A stretch of 64,000 nucleotides of DNA from Flavobacterium filum DSM 17961 (GCF_000425465.1 NZ_AUDM01000008.1:117268-181267); one strand, 5' to 3'. Numbered from the stretch's first letter, positions 26,330 to 34,747 are shown. Notes: generated by a model not told the origin, from the sequence alone. Made by a program: numbers and translations.

Positions 26330-28525
26330 ATGAATCCCAACGAAATTGATATTCATAAGGAATTAAAAAAGTATTTTGGCTTTGATCAGTTCAAAGGTCT
26401 CCAAGAAAAGGTTATTACCAGTATTTTAAACAAAGAAAATACTTTTGTAATCATGCCGACCGGGGGTGGAAAATCAATGTGCTACCAACTCCCTGCTTTA
26501 ATTCAAGATGGAACGGCAATCGTAGTATCTCCTTTAATTGCTTTAATGAAAAATCAAGTTGATGCTATCAGAAGTGTTTCCTCAGAGGAGGGAATTGCTC
26601 ATGTATTGAATTCATCACTTACTAAAACAGAAATTAATCAAGTAAAAAAAGATATTACTTCCGGAATTACAAAGTTGCTATATGTGGCTCCTGAATCACT
26701 CGCAAAAGAAGAATATGTCGATTTTCTCAAATCAGTTTCTATTTCTTTTATTGCTATTGATGAAGCCCACTGTATCTCTGAATGGGGGCATGATTTTCGT
26801 CCGGAATATCGAAATTTAAAAAATATCATCAAACATTTAGGTAATGTTCCTGTGATTGGTTTAACCGCAACGGCTACACCTAAAGTGCAAGAAGATATTT
26901 TAAAAAATCTGGATATGTCAGATGCTAAAACATTTAAAGCATCTTTCAATCGCCCGAATTTGTTTTATGAAGTACGTCCGAAAACTAAAAATGTTGAAAC
27001 GGATATCATTAAGTTTATCAAACAAAACAAAGGGAAATCAGGTATTATTTACTGTTTAAGTCGTAAAAAAGTAGAAGAAATTTCACAAGTTCTTCAAGTA
27101 AACGGTATTAGTGCTGTTCCTTATCATGCCGGTTTAGATGCTAAAACACGTGCTAAACACCAGGATATGTTCTTAATGGAAGATGTTGAGGTCGTTGTGG
27201 CAACAATTGCTTTCGGAATGGGAATTGATAAACCGGACGTTCGTTTTGTAATTCATCATGATATTCCAAAATCACTTGAAAGTTATTATCAAGAAACTGG
27301 TCGTGCCGGAAGAGATGGAGGAGAAGGTCATTGTTTGGCGTATTATTCCTATAAAGATGTAGAAAAATTAGAGAAATTTATGTCCGGAAAGCCGGTGGCA
27401 GAACAAGAAATTGGTTTTGCATTGTTACAAGAAGTAGTGGCTTATGCAGAAACTTCTATGTCCCGACGTAAATTTTTATTGCATTATTTTGGGGAAGAAT
27501 TTGATAATGAAACCGGTGAAGGCGGCGATATGGATGATAATGTTCGAAATCCTAAACCAAAATCAGAAGCCAAAGATAATGTTGTAAAACTACTTGAAGT
27601 AGTTCGCGATACTAAACATTTATATAAGTCAAAAGAAATCGTATTTACCTTAATGGGTAAAATTAATGCAGTTATCAAAGCTCATCGTACCGATACGCAA
27701 GATTTTTTTGGATGCGGTAGCGATAAAGATGAACGTTACTGGATGGCTTTAATACGCCAAGTTTTAGTGGCCGGATTGTTGAAAAAAGATATTGAGACGT
27801 ATGGTATATTGAAAATTGCTGATGAAGGAATTGCATATTTAAAAAATCCAACTTCATTCACGGTTACAGAAGATCATGAATACAGTGAAGAAGAAGATGA
27901 AGCAATCATCACGGCTTCAAAATCATCAGGAACGGCAGATGAAGCATTGATGGCGATGCTCAAAGATTTACGTAAAAAAGAAGCTAAAAAAATAGGAGTT
28001 CCTCCGTTTGTGGTTTTTCAAGATCCTTCATTGGAAGATATGGCCTTGAAATATCCAATTTCTCTCGATGAATTAAGTAATGTGCATGGGGTTGGTGAAG
28101 GAAAAGCTAAGAAGTATGGTAAACCTTTTATTGAATTGATTGCTCGATATGTCGAAGAAAACGATATCATTAGACCTGATGATTTAGTAGTAAAATCTAC
28201 CGGAGCAAATTCTGCTAATAAATTGTATATCATTCAAAATATTGATAGAAAACTTTCGCTTGAAGATATAGCCAAAGCAAAAGGATTTACGATGGATACC
28301 CTTCTGAAAGAAATGGAACAAATTGTCTATTCCGGCACTAAATTGAATATTAAGTATTGGATAGATGAAATTTTAGATGATGATCAACAAGAGGAAATTC
28401 ATGAGTATTTTATGGATTCCGAAACTGATAAAATTGAAGATGCTCTAAAAGAATTTGATGGCGATTATGATATTGAAGAACTTCGTTTAATGCGAATTAA
28501 ATTTATTAGTGAAGTGGCGAATTAG
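26330..28525 (+). CDS. recQ: ATP-dependent DNA helicase RecQ
   Basis: 731 residues from the ATG at 26330. Helicase motifs in order: Q motif region FGFDQFKGLQEKVI, Walker A MPTGGGKSMCYQLP, DEAH as AIDEAHCISEWGHDFR, LTATATPKVQ, then IIYCLSRKKVEEI, VVATIAFGMGIDKPDVRFVI and QETGRAGRDG. RQC and HRDC-like regions follow. The usual cysteine cluster of the RecQ zinc site is not evident; the region around 380-410 has no four-Cys set. It unwinds DNA 3'-5' in repair. An upstream in-frame TTG overlaps the promoter and was not used. Confidence 0.93.
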   Translation: MNPNEIDIHKELKKYFGFDQFKGLQEKVITSILNKENTFVIMPTGGGKSMCYQLPALIQDGTAIVVSPLIALMKNQVDAIRSVSSEEGIAHVLNSSLTKTEINQVKKDITSGITKLLYVAPESLAKEEYVDFLKSVSISFIAIDEAHCISEWGHDFRPEYRNLKNIIKHLGNVPVIGLTATATPKVQEDILKNLDMSDAKTFKASFNRPNLFYEVRPKTKNVETDIIKFIKQNKGKSGIIYCLSRKKVEEISQVLQVNGISAVPYHAGLDAKTRAKHQDMFLMEDVEVVVATIAFGMGIDKPDVRFVIHHDIPKSLESYYQETGRAGRDGGEGHCLAYYSYKDVEKLEKFMSGKPVAEQEIGFALLQEVVAYAETSMSRRKFLLHYFGEEFDNETGEGGDMDDNVRNPKPKSEAKDNVVKLLEVVRDTKHLYKSKEIVFTLMGKINAVIKAHRTDTQDFFGCGSDKDERYWMALIRQVLVAGLLKKDIETYGILKIADEGIAYLKNPTSFTVTEDHEYSEEEDEAIITASKSSGTADEALMAMLKDLRKKEAKKIGVPPFVVFQDPSLEDMALKYPISLDELSNVHGVGEGKAKKYGKPFIELIARYVEENDIIRPDDLVVKSTGANSANKLYIIQNIDRKLSLEDIAKAKGFTMDTLLKEMEQIVYSGTKLNIKYWIDEILDDDQQEEIHEYFMDSETDKIEDALKEFDGDYDIEELRLMRIKFISEVAN

Positions 28526-28529
28526 TATT

Positions 28530-28587
28530 CAGTCGCAGTTTTCAGTCACAGTAATCTGTGAACTGCGACTGTGAACTGCGACTGAGA
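28530..28587. repeat. Imperfect hairpin/repeat between convergent genes
   Basis: CAGTCGCAGTT and its reverse complement AACTGCGACTG alternate here (the latter twice), forming a long imperfect stem. It fills the 63-base gap between the ends of recQ and a reverse-strand gene. It could end transcription from both sides, although there is no T run. Confidence 0.6.
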
Positions 28588-28588
28588 A

Positions 28589-28825
28589 CTATTCGTACAA
28601 TTCCCCTCGATGAGGTTTCAAAGCATCGCGAACAGCAATCATGTTTTCATCGGTTACCACCATAAAAGCAATGGCTTGCATTTCGTTGTATACTTCAAAA
28701 CCGGTAATGTTTAAAGGAAGATTTTCTGCAATGATGAATTCTTTTAAATGAATTTCATGATGTTCTGCCGTTTTTGCCGAAGCCGGACCTCTAAAATCCC
28801 AAATTAATTTTATCTTTCTTGACAT
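28589..28825 (-). CDS. Small hypothetical protein
   Basis: 78 residues beginning MSRKIKLIWDFRGPASAKTA, with a mixed alpha/beta pattern and two His-rich bits (EHHEIHLKEF, KPHRGEL). No signal peptide or membrane helix. A TATTTTTG -7-like element (28836-28843) lies just upstream on the reverse strand and normal codon use supports a real gene. I do not recognise the family; it resembles small conserved hypotheticals of Flavobacteria. Confidence 0.7.
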   Translation of the reverse strand: MSRKIKLIWDFRGPASAKTAEHHEIHLKEFIIAENLPLNITGFEVYNEMQAIAFMVVTDENMIAVRDALKPHRGELYE

Positions 28826-28853
28826 TTTTTTAGTGCAAAAATAAATTCATTTT

Positions 28854-29906
28854 ATGAAAAACTTCTTCTTTGGCTTACTTTTATTTTCTAATGGAATAAT
28901 TGCTCAACAACTTTCTTTACAACAAGCCAATCATTTAGCTACACTTCCGCTAAAGTGTTTGCAACAAGAATATCCAAATAAATTAAATCAATTGCTGTTG
29001 AATGCTACCGAAATTCAATCACCCGCACAATTGCATCCTGCTTTTTATGGTTGTTTCGATTGGCATTCGTCTGTGCATGGTCATTGGAGCTTGATGTATT
29101 TGCTAAATCATTTTCCTGATTTGGCTAATAAAAATGAAATTATTCAAAAGTTAAAAACCAATTTGTCGAAAGAAAACATTCAAGTTGAAGTTGCCTATTT
29201 TTCTAAAAATCACGAAAAATCGTTTGAACGAACCTATGGTTGGAATTGGTTATTAAAATTGCAATTAGAATTAGAAATTAGTCAAGAACCTTTTGCCAAA
29301 GAATTAGCACAGAATCTCAAACCATTGTCTGATTTGATTGTTCAACGTTATCATGATTTTCTTCCAAAGTTGCTTTATCCTGTTCGAGCAGGAACGCACA
29401 ATAACACAGCATTCGGACTCACATTTGCTTGGGATTATGCGGTTTATTCAAACAATTATAATTTTCAAAATTTGATAATCGAAAATGCTAAACGATTATT
29501 TTTATCAGATGAAAATTGTCCGTTAAATTGGGAGCCCAGCGGCACCGATTTTCTTTCGCCATGCATGGAAGAAATCGGAATAATGAGTAGAATTTTATCC
29601 GAAAAAGAATTTTTATCTTGGTTAAAAAAGTTTAATAACAACATTTTTAAGAAAGATTTCACTTGGGAAGTTGCCCGAGTTTCCGACAGAACAGATGGTC
29701 ATTTGGTGCATTTAGACGGATTAAATTTTAGTCGTGCTTGGAATTTTTATCATATAATTAAATTGTATCCAAAACACTTTTCTCATCTAAAACCATTGGC
29801 AGAAAAACACCTTACTTTTTCACTTCCTTCTATAGTAGATGGAAATTATGAAGGCGAGCATTGGTTGGCTTCGTTTGTGTTGAAAGCATTTGAGGAAAAA
29901 GAATAA
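28854..29906 (+). CDS. DUF2891 family secreted protein
   Basis: 350 residues with a signal peptide (about 1-18, ending IIAQQ). Conserved segments are LHPAFYGCFDWHSSVHGHW, RTYGWNWLLKL, PVRAGTHNNTAFGL, EPSGTDFLSPCMEE and HLVHLDGLNFSRAW, which match DUF2891 (an alpha/alpha barrel-like family of unknown activity). The invariant His, Trp and Glu residues suggest a glycan-active enzyme; that is inference. It is divergent from the small hypothetical gene with a 28-base gap. Confidence 0.82.
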   Translation: MKNFFFGLLLFSNGIIAQQLSLQQANHLATLPLKCLQQEYPNKLNQLLLNATEIQSPAQLHPAFYGCFDWHSSVHGHWSLMYLLNHFPDLANKNEIIQKLKTNLSKENIQVEVAYFSKNHEKSFERTYGWNWLLKLQLELEISQEPFAKELAQNLKPLSDLIVQRYHDFLPKLLYPVRAGTHNNTAFGLTFAWDYAVYSNNYNFQNLIIENAKRLFLSDENCPLNWEPSGTDFLSPCMEEIGIMSRILSEKEFLSWLKKFNNNIFKKDFTWEVARVSDRTDGHLVHLDGLNFSRAWNFYHIIKLYPKHFSHLKPLAEKHLTFSLPSIVDGNYEGEHWLASFVLKAFEEKE

Positions 29907-29908
29907 TT

Positions 29909-29937
29909 TTGTGTTTGGTATATATTGTATATATTTG
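29909..29937 (+). promoter_or_regulatory. Toxin-antitoxin promoter with overlapping palindrome
   Basis: TTG (29909-29911), 18-base spacer, TATATTTG (29930-29937), an exact -33/-7 match. The palindrome TATATA-TTG-TATATA (29919-29933) covers the spacer and the -7 box, where an antitoxin would be expected to bind and repress. Confidence 0.7.
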
Positions 29938-29953
29938 TAAAAAAAAATATAAC

Positions 29954-30202
29954 ATGAGAAAGCTTATTGATTTAGACCAAAAAACTTTAACTAAATTAAA
30001 ATTTATTTCTGTTTTTGAAGATATAAGTGTAAAAGCATTAATGGAGAAAGCTATTCAAACATATATTAAAAATAAAGAGCTTGAACGCTTTTCTAAATTG
30101 TCAGATGAAGAGAAAGAAGATTTAGGATTGTTGTTATTGATGCAAGAAGCAGATCGTGAAGATGTTGTTTCTGAGGATGAAATTTTTAAAGCACTACAAT
30201 AA
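29954..30202 (+). CDS. Putative antitoxin of a type II toxin-antitoxin pair
   Basis: 82 residues from the ATG at 29954; the TTG at 29909 lies in the promoter. The N-terminus MRKLIDLDQKTLTKLKF followed by KALMEKAIQTYI looks like a ribbon-helix-helix DNA-binding domain, and the acidic C-terminus (EADREDVVSEDEIFKAL) would wrap the toxin. The stop overlaps the toxin ATG by one base. It likely neutralises the toxin and represses its own promoter. Confidence 0.75.
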   Translation: MRKLIDLDQKTLTKLKFISVFEDISVKALMEKAIQTYIKNKELERFSKLSDEEKEDLGLLLLMQEADREDVVSEDEIFKALQ

Positions 30203-30468
30203 TGGAAGTTGTTTATTTGAAACAATTTTTAAAAGATATTCAGAAATTAAATGATGCGAAGGTTAAAAACGAAATAGTTCATCAGATTTCTAGTTTTAAA
30301 AATGCACACAGTTTAGAAGATATACTTCAAGTAAAAAAATTGAAAGGTCACTCAGAAGCTTATCGTTTACGAATCGGAAAATACCGTTTGGGGTTTTATT
30401 ATGATGGAAAAATAATTCAATTTGCTAGATTTGTAAAGCGAGAAGATATCTATAAACTTTTCCCTTAA
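30202..30468 (+). CDS. RelE/ParE-family toxin
   Basis: 88 residues, typical RelE/ParE size. The core KKLKGHSEAYRLRIGKYRLG followed by FYYDGKIIQFARFVKREDIY is the family pattern: beta strands with Arg residues, ending with a Lys/Arg-containing strand. RelE toxins cleave ribosome-bound mRNA and ParE toxins poison gyrase; the sequence does not settle which. It is translated from TAATG overlap with the antitoxin. Confidence 0.85.
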   Translation: MEVVYLKQFLKDIQKLNDAKVKNEIVHQISSFKNAHSLEDILQVKKLKGHSEAYRLRIGKYRLGFYYDGKIIQFARFVKREDIYKLFP

Positions 30469-30478
30469 TAATTTCTAT

Positions 30479-32041
30479 ATGCCCAAAGAACTACTTATTC
30501 AAGTGTCACCCGAAGTTGCTGCCAATGATTTTTTACTCAAAGATCATGTGGCAAAAATGATTCGGACTTCAGTATCAGAAGTGCAGCATATTTCTATTCT
30601 TAAACGTTCGATTGATGCTCGTCAAAAAGCAATCAAAATCAATTTGAAATTGATGATTTTCTTTCAAGGAGAATCTTTTACTGAACAAAAAATTGAATTG
30701 CCCAATTACCCAAATGTTTCCAATCAAAAAGAAGTAATCGTTATTGGTGCCGGACCTGCGGGACTTTTCGCTGCTCTTCAGCTCATTGAACTAGGTTTAA
30801 AACCTATTGTTATCGAACGGGGAAAAAATGTTCGTGGTCGTCGTCGTGATTTAAAGGCAATAAATCGTGATCATATCGTAAACGAAGATTCTAATTACTG
30901 TTTTGGCGAAGGCGGAGCAGGAACTTATTCCGATGGAAAATTGTACACGCGTTCCAAAAAACGTGGTGATGTGGATAGAATTTTACAATTATTAGTCGGA
31001 TTTGGAGCTTCTCCGGATATTCTAGTCGAAGCTCATCCGCATATAGGAACCAATAAGTTACCTCAAATTATTCAAGATATTCGTGAAAAAATCATCGAAT
31101 GTGGCGGACAAGTTTTGTTTGAAACCAGAGTAACCGATTTTGTCATTAAAAACAATGAAATTCAAGGAATTGTAACCCAAAAAGGTGAAACAATTTCCGC
31201 TAATAAAGTCATTTTAGCAACCGGACATTCAGCTCGTGATATTTTTGAATTATTAGATAGAAAAAAAATCCTCATCGAAGCCAAACCTTTTGCGTTAGGC
31301 GTTCGTGCAGAACATCCACAAGAATTAATTGATTCGATACAGTACAGTTGCGATTTTAGAGGAGAATATTTGCCACCGGCTCCGTATTCTATCGTGAAGC
31401 AAGTGAACGGTCGAGGCATGTATTCGTTTTGTATGTGTCCGGGAGGAGTGATTGCACCGTGTGCCACGAGTCCGGGTGAAGTGGTAACGAACGGTTGGTC
31501 GCCTTCCAAAAGAGATCAAGCCACTGCCAATTCAGGTATTGTCGTAGAATTGAAACTAGAAGATTTTAAACCTTTTGCTAAATTCGGTCCTCTTGCCGGA
31601 ATGGAATTTCAAAAAGCCATTGAACAAAAAGCATGGCATTTGGCAGGAGAGACGCAAAAAGTTCCTGCTCAACGAATGATTGATTTTACGCAAAATAAAG
31701 TTTCCGCTTCCATTCCAAAAACATCTTATGTACCGGGAACGACATCGGTGGAACTGGGTCAGGTTTTTCCGGGATTTCTTACTCAAATTATGCGTGAAGG
31801 TTTTCAACAATTCGGCAAATCGATGAAAGGTTATTTAACCAATGAAGCCATTTTGCACGCACCCGAAAGCAGAACATCTTCACCGGTTCGAATTCCACGT
31901 GATGCTCAAACCCTAGAGCATCTTCAAATCAAAGGATTGTATCCGTGTGGAGAAGGAGCAGGGTTTGCTGGCGGAATTGTTTCTGCTGCCATTGATGGAG
32001 AGAAATGTGCCCTAAAAATAAAGGAAAGTATGAGTTTATAA
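30479..32041 (+). CDS. NAD(P)/FAD-dependent oxidoreductase (COG2509-like)
   Basis: 520 residues. After an N-terminal domain of about 80 residues comes the FAD-binding GXGXXG in VIVIGAGPAGLFAALQL (about 84-100), then VIERGKNVRGRRRD. NYCFGEGGAGTYSDGKL and the C-terminal LYPCGEGAGFAGGIVSAA are conserved in the COG2509 uncharacterised FAD dehydrogenases. The start lies ten bases after the toxin gene. The substrate is unknown. The stop codon abuts the left copy of the repeat that flanks the ATPase gene. Confidence 0.85.
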   Translation: MPKELLIQVSPEVAANDFLLKDHVAKMIRTSVSEVQHISILKRSIDARQKAIKINLKLMIFFQGESFTEQKIELPNYPNVSNQKEVIVIGAGPAGLFAALQLIELGLKPIVIERGKNVRGRRRDLKAINRDHIVNEDSNYCFGEGGAGTYSDGKLYTRSKKRGDVDRILQLLVGFGASPDILVEAHPHIGTNKLPQIIQDIREKIIECGGQVLFETRVTDFVIKNNEIQGIVTQKGETISANKVILATGHSARDIFELLDRKKILIEAKPFALGVRAEHPQELIDSIQYSCDFRGEYLPPAPYSIVKQVNGRGMYSFCMCPGGVIAPCATSPGEVVTNGWSPSKRDQATANSGIVVELKLEDFKPFAKFGPLAGMEFQKAIEQKAWHLAGETQKVPAQRMIDFTQNKVSASIPKTSYVPGTTSVELGQVFPGFLTQIMREGFQQFGKSMKGYLTNEAILHAPESRTSSPVRIPRDAQTLEHLQIKGLYPCGEGAGFAGGIVSAAIDGEKCALKIKESMSL

Positions 32042-32086
32042 TTAGCTATAACTTATATTTAAATATGCTTATAGCTATTTATAAAT
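32041..32086 (+). repeat. Left direct repeat flanking the ATPase gene
   Basis: Contains TTAGCTATAACTT, a 13-base A/T-rich spacer and CTTATAGCTATTTATAAAT. The same order of elements recurs at 33572-33618, on the other side of the ATPase gene, with a 14-base spacer. Both contain AGCTAT cores. Confidence 0.8.
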
Positions 32087-32090
32087 TGTA

Positions 32091-33503
32091 TTATTCGAAT
32101 AATACAGCCATATTTAGGTCGTTTTGAATGTTTCCGGAATACATATTTTCTGTCAGACCAAAAGTGGTAATGAGCGTTAAATAAACTGCTTTTCTGGTTT
32201 TAGTTTCATATTTAAAAACTCCAATTTTATTGCGGAGTTCAGCATCGTATTTTTTATCAATCGTAAACGGATGGATGGAAAATTTCATTTCACAAACGGT
32301 CACAACATCATCTCTTCTATCGATAACGAGGTCAATTTGTGCTCCTTGATCAGATTCTTTGCTTTTCCAAGCATAATTATGCGATTCAATTCCGTTTATT
32401 CCCAATGCCTTTTTAATTTGATAAACATGAGTAAGGCAAACTTGTTCAAATGCATAACCACTCCAAGCTCTGTATTTCGGATTGTCAATTATTTTTAGCC
32501 ATTGTTGTTCGTTTGATGGCTGTATGTTTTTCATGAATCTTAAATAAAACAAAGAGAAAAAATCAGTTAATTGGTATAAACTGTTTCTTGATTTTTTACC
32601 AAAAGGGACATATTTTCGTAAAAAGCCACTAACTTCTAACTCGTTTAATAAAGTGGTAAATGTGCCTCCATTGTTCATTTTTGTAGCTTCAATGAGTTCT
32701 TCTCTCGTAAGTCCTCGACCTTTTTTAGCTAAAGCTTCAATAATTAATTCATGACGTTCAGCTTTTGTAAATAAGGATTGATATAATTTTTCAAATTCAT
32801 TTTGAAGTAAACCGTTTTTTGAAAAACATAAATCATCAATAATTTGAGCCGCACTTTTGCCTTTTTCAATGGCTTCCCAATAAAAAGGAATTCCACCTAA
32901 AACCATATAAAGTTGGATTAATTGGTATTGAGATAAGTTTATTTTTCTTTTTTGTACAAATTGTTGGCATTCATTCAATGTAAAAGGGTCAATTTTGATG
33001 CGTTGTGTCACACGATTGTGTAGTCCTTTCTTGTTGTTGATGAGTTTGTTTATCATCCATGAAGCGGCCGAACCACAAACAATTAAAAGTATATCTTTTC
33101 TGGCTGATGCCCAACTGTTCCAAAAGTGTTCTAAAGCAGCTATAAAATTTGATTTTGGCGTATCAAACCAAGGCAATTCATCAATAAAAATTATTTTTTT
33201 CTTTTGTTTAGAATGTTCAATGCATTGTTTTATTTGCAAAAAAGCTTCCATCCATGAAGTAACATTTTGGCCTGCTATAAAAGGATGTTGCTCTTGTATA
33301 GCAATTTGAAAATTGATTAACTGCTCTTGTAAGTTGGCATTCGCTAATCCGGTTAATTGTAAAGTGAATTTGTTTTCAAAATAAGATCGAATTAAGAAGG
33401 TTTTACCGACTCTTCTTCTTCCGTAAACAGCAACAAATTCTGATTTTTCAGATGTGAATTTTTTTTGAAGTATCTCAACTTCTCTTTCCCTTCCAATTAT
33501 CAT
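32091..33503 (-). CDS. AAA ATPase with C-terminal PD-(D/E)XK-like domain (DUF234-type)
   Basis: 470 residues. The N-terminus has MIIGREREVEILQKKF, Walker A VYGRRRVGKTFLIRSYF and Walker B KKIIFIDELPWFDTPKS, typical of the archaeal-ATPase/COG1672 family. A winged-helix region follows (about 245-310). The C-terminus has AQIDLVIDRRDDVVTVCEMK, a D...ExK pattern of PD-(D/E)XK nuclease-like folds. The cellular role is unknown; relatives are common, multi-copy and often mobile. Near-identical direct repeats flank it on both sides. Confidence 0.85.
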   Translation of the reverse strand: MIIGREREVEILQKKFTSEKSEFVAVYGRRRVGKTFLIRSYFENKFTLQLTGLANANLQEQLINFQIAIQEQHPFIAGQNVTSWMEAFLQIKQCIEHSKQKKKIIFIDELPWFDTPKSNFIAALEHFWNSWASARKDILLIVCGSAASWMINKLINNKKGLHNRVTQRIKIDPFTLNECQQFVQKRKINLSQYQLIQLYMVLGGIPFYWEAIEKGKSAAQIIDDLCFSKNGLLQNEFEKLYQSLFTKAERHELIIEALAKKGRGLTREELIEATKMNNGGTFTTLLNELEVSGFLRKYVPFGKKSRNSLYQLTDFFSLFYLRFMKNIQPSNEQQWLKIIDNPKYRAWSGYAFEQVCLTHVYQIKKALGINGIESHNYAWKSKESDQGAQIDLVIDRRDDVVTVCEMKFSIHPFTIDKKYDAELRNKIGVFKYETKTRKAVYLTLITTFGLTENMYSGNIQNDLNMAVLFE

Positions 33504-33527
33504 GTTTTAACACTTTATAACTAGCTA

Positions 33528-33535
33528 CAAATATA
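33528..33535 (-). promoter_or_regulatory. -7 element of the ATPase gene
   Basis: TATATTTG on the reverse strand, 25 bases upstream of the ATG. No TTG stands at the -33 distance; instead a copy of TATAGCTATTTATA (about 33550-33563) occupies that position, suggesting regulator binding. Confidence 0.5.
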
Positions 33536-33548
33536 TAAAATTTATTAT

Positions 33549-33565
33549 TTATAGCTATTTATAAT
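33549..33565 (+). repeat. Extra copy of the TATAGCTATTTATAA repeat
   Basis: A third copy of the core found at 32069-32084 and 33601-33616, lying between the ATPase promoter and the right repeat. It contains the self-complementary octamer ATAGCTAT. Confidence 0.7.
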
Positions 33566-33571
33566 TTTATA

Positions 33572-33618
33572 TTTAGCTATAACTTTCTTTTTATTTATAC
33601 TTATAGCTATTTATAAAT
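33572..33618 (+). repeat. Right direct repeat flanking the ATPase gene
   Basis: TTAGCTATAACTT, a 14-base spacer and CTTATAGCTATTTATAAAT, in the same order and orientation as the left repeat. It lies in the 273-base gap between the ATPase gene and idi, in which no gene is visible. Confidence 0.8.
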
Positions 33619-33750
33619 ATAATTATATATTGATTTTATTGGGTTTTTGTCTGTTTCTATTTTATTTTTAAATATAATTTTTTAGGGCATTCAACACCCG
33701 TTAAACTTTTCACAAATCCATATAAATCAAAATAAAAAAGAACTTTTTCT

Positions 33751-33758
33751 TACCTTTG
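33751..33758 (+). promoter_or_regulatory. -7 element of idi
   Basis: TACCTTTG, an exact TAnnTTTG match. No TTG is found at the expected distance. An ATG at 33759 directly follows and would lie at or before the transcription start, so the in-frame ATG at 33777 is preferred for idi. Confidence 0.55.
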
Positions 33759-33776
33759 ATGAGCTATAAAACAGCT

Positions 33777-34304
33777 ATGACAGAAGAAAAAGTAATTTTA
33801 GTAAACGAAAACGACGAGCAAATTGGGTTAATGGAAAAACTCGAAGCTCATGAAAAAGCTGTGCTTCATCGTGCTTTTTCCGTCTTTATTTTGAATGATA
33901 AAAATGAAGTGATGTTGCAACAACGGGCTCATCACAAATACCATTCACCATTATTGTGGACCAATACCTGTTGCAGCCACCAGCGGGAAGGCGAGACCAA
34001 TATTCAAGCCGGAACCCGAAGATTGCAGGAAGAAATGGGTTTTTCAACCGAATTGAAAGAACTGTTTCATTTTATCTACAAAGCTCCTTTTGACAACGGT
34101 TTAACCGAACATGAATTGGATCATGTGATGATTGGTTATTATAATAATAAACCAAACATCAATCTTGATGAGGTAGAAAGTTGGAAATGGATGAGTATAG
34201 AAGCCATTAGAGACGATATTCAAACCCAATCGGAAAATTACACCGTTTGGTTTAAAATCATTTTTGACGAGTTTTATCATTTCCTTGAAGAACATAAATT
34301 ATAG
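33777..34304 (+). CDS. idi: Isopentenyl-diphosphate delta-isomerase, type I (Nudix)
   Basis: 175 residues from the ATG at 33777, chosen because the upstream ATG at 33759 abuts the promoter -7 box. The start MTEEKVILVNENDEQIG is usual for the family. The active-site Cys lies in WTNTCCSHQREGE and the catalytic Glu in the Nudix-like helix RRLQEEMGF. It interconverts IPP and DMAPP for isoprenoid synthesis, including the undecaprenyl carrier used by the polysaccharide locus. queD follows after 31 bases and prxQ after that. Confidence 0.93.
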   Translation: MTEEKVILVNENDEQIGLMEKLEAHEKAVLHRAFSVFILNDKNEVMLQQRAHHKYHSPLLWTNTCCSHQREGETNIQAGTRRLQEEMGFSTELKELFHFIYKAPFDNGLTEHELDHVMIGYYNNKPNINLDEVESWKWMSIEAIRDDIQTQSENYTVWFKIIFDEFYHFLEEHKL

Positions 34305-34335
34305 CCAATTACCCATCACCATTAACCCATTTACC

Positions 34336-34746
34336 ATGAAAGTAACCGTTTCCAGAAAAGCACACTTTAATGCCGCTCACCGATTGTATAGAAAGGACTG
34401 GTCCATGGAAAAAAACGATTTGGTTTTTGGAAAATGCAACAATCCCAACTATCACGGCCACAATTATGAATTGATCGTAAGTGTAACCGGCGAAATTGAT
34501 CAAGAAACCGGTTTTGTGATGGATGTAAAAATTCTGTCCGATTTAATCAAGGAACACATTGAAAATGCGTTTGACCATAAAAATCTCAATTTGGATGTTC
34601 CGGATTTTGCCGATTTGAATCCAACGGCTGAAAATATTGCCGTGGTAATTTGGCAAAAGTTGCGAAAGCACATTAAAAATGCTCTTGATTTGGAGGTGGT
34701 TTTATACGAAACTCCACGAAATTTTGTCACCTATAAAGGAAATTAA
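34336..34746 (+). CDS. 6-pyruvoyl-tetrahydropterin synthase/QueD family
   Basis: 136 residues from the ATG at 34336 (an earlier in-frame ATG lies inside idi). Zinc-binding histidines are visible in HFNAAHRL and NYHGHNYEL, the catalytic Cys in FGKCNNPNYHG, and the catalytic His/Asp region is FDHKNLNLDV. Members make 6-carboxy-tetrahydropterin for queuosine (QueD) or tetrahydropterins. QueD is the more likely in this phylum, an inference. The peroxiredoxin gene starts one base after the stop. Confidence 0.88.
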   Translation: MKVTVSRKAHFNAAHRLYRKDWSMEKNDLVFGKCNNPNYHGHNYELIVSVTGEIDQETGFVMDVKILSDLIKEHIENAFDHKNLNLDVPDFADLNPTAENIAVVIWQKLRKHIKNALDLEVVLYETPRNFVTYKGN

Positions 34747-34747
34747 G

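Noticed and set aside
31162..31810. Reverse frames within the FAD oxidoreductase gene
   Set aside because: Shadows; the forward protein has motifs throughout.
32091..33503. Transposase or restriction enzyme
   Set aside because: The C-terminal D...ExK is nuclease-like, but the N-terminus is a clear AAA ATPase of the COG1672 type and no transposase motif or terminal inverted repeat is seen.
33759..33776. Upstream ATG as start of idi
   Set aside because: It directly follows the -7 box, so it would lie at or before the transcription start; the ATG at 33777 fits the family length.
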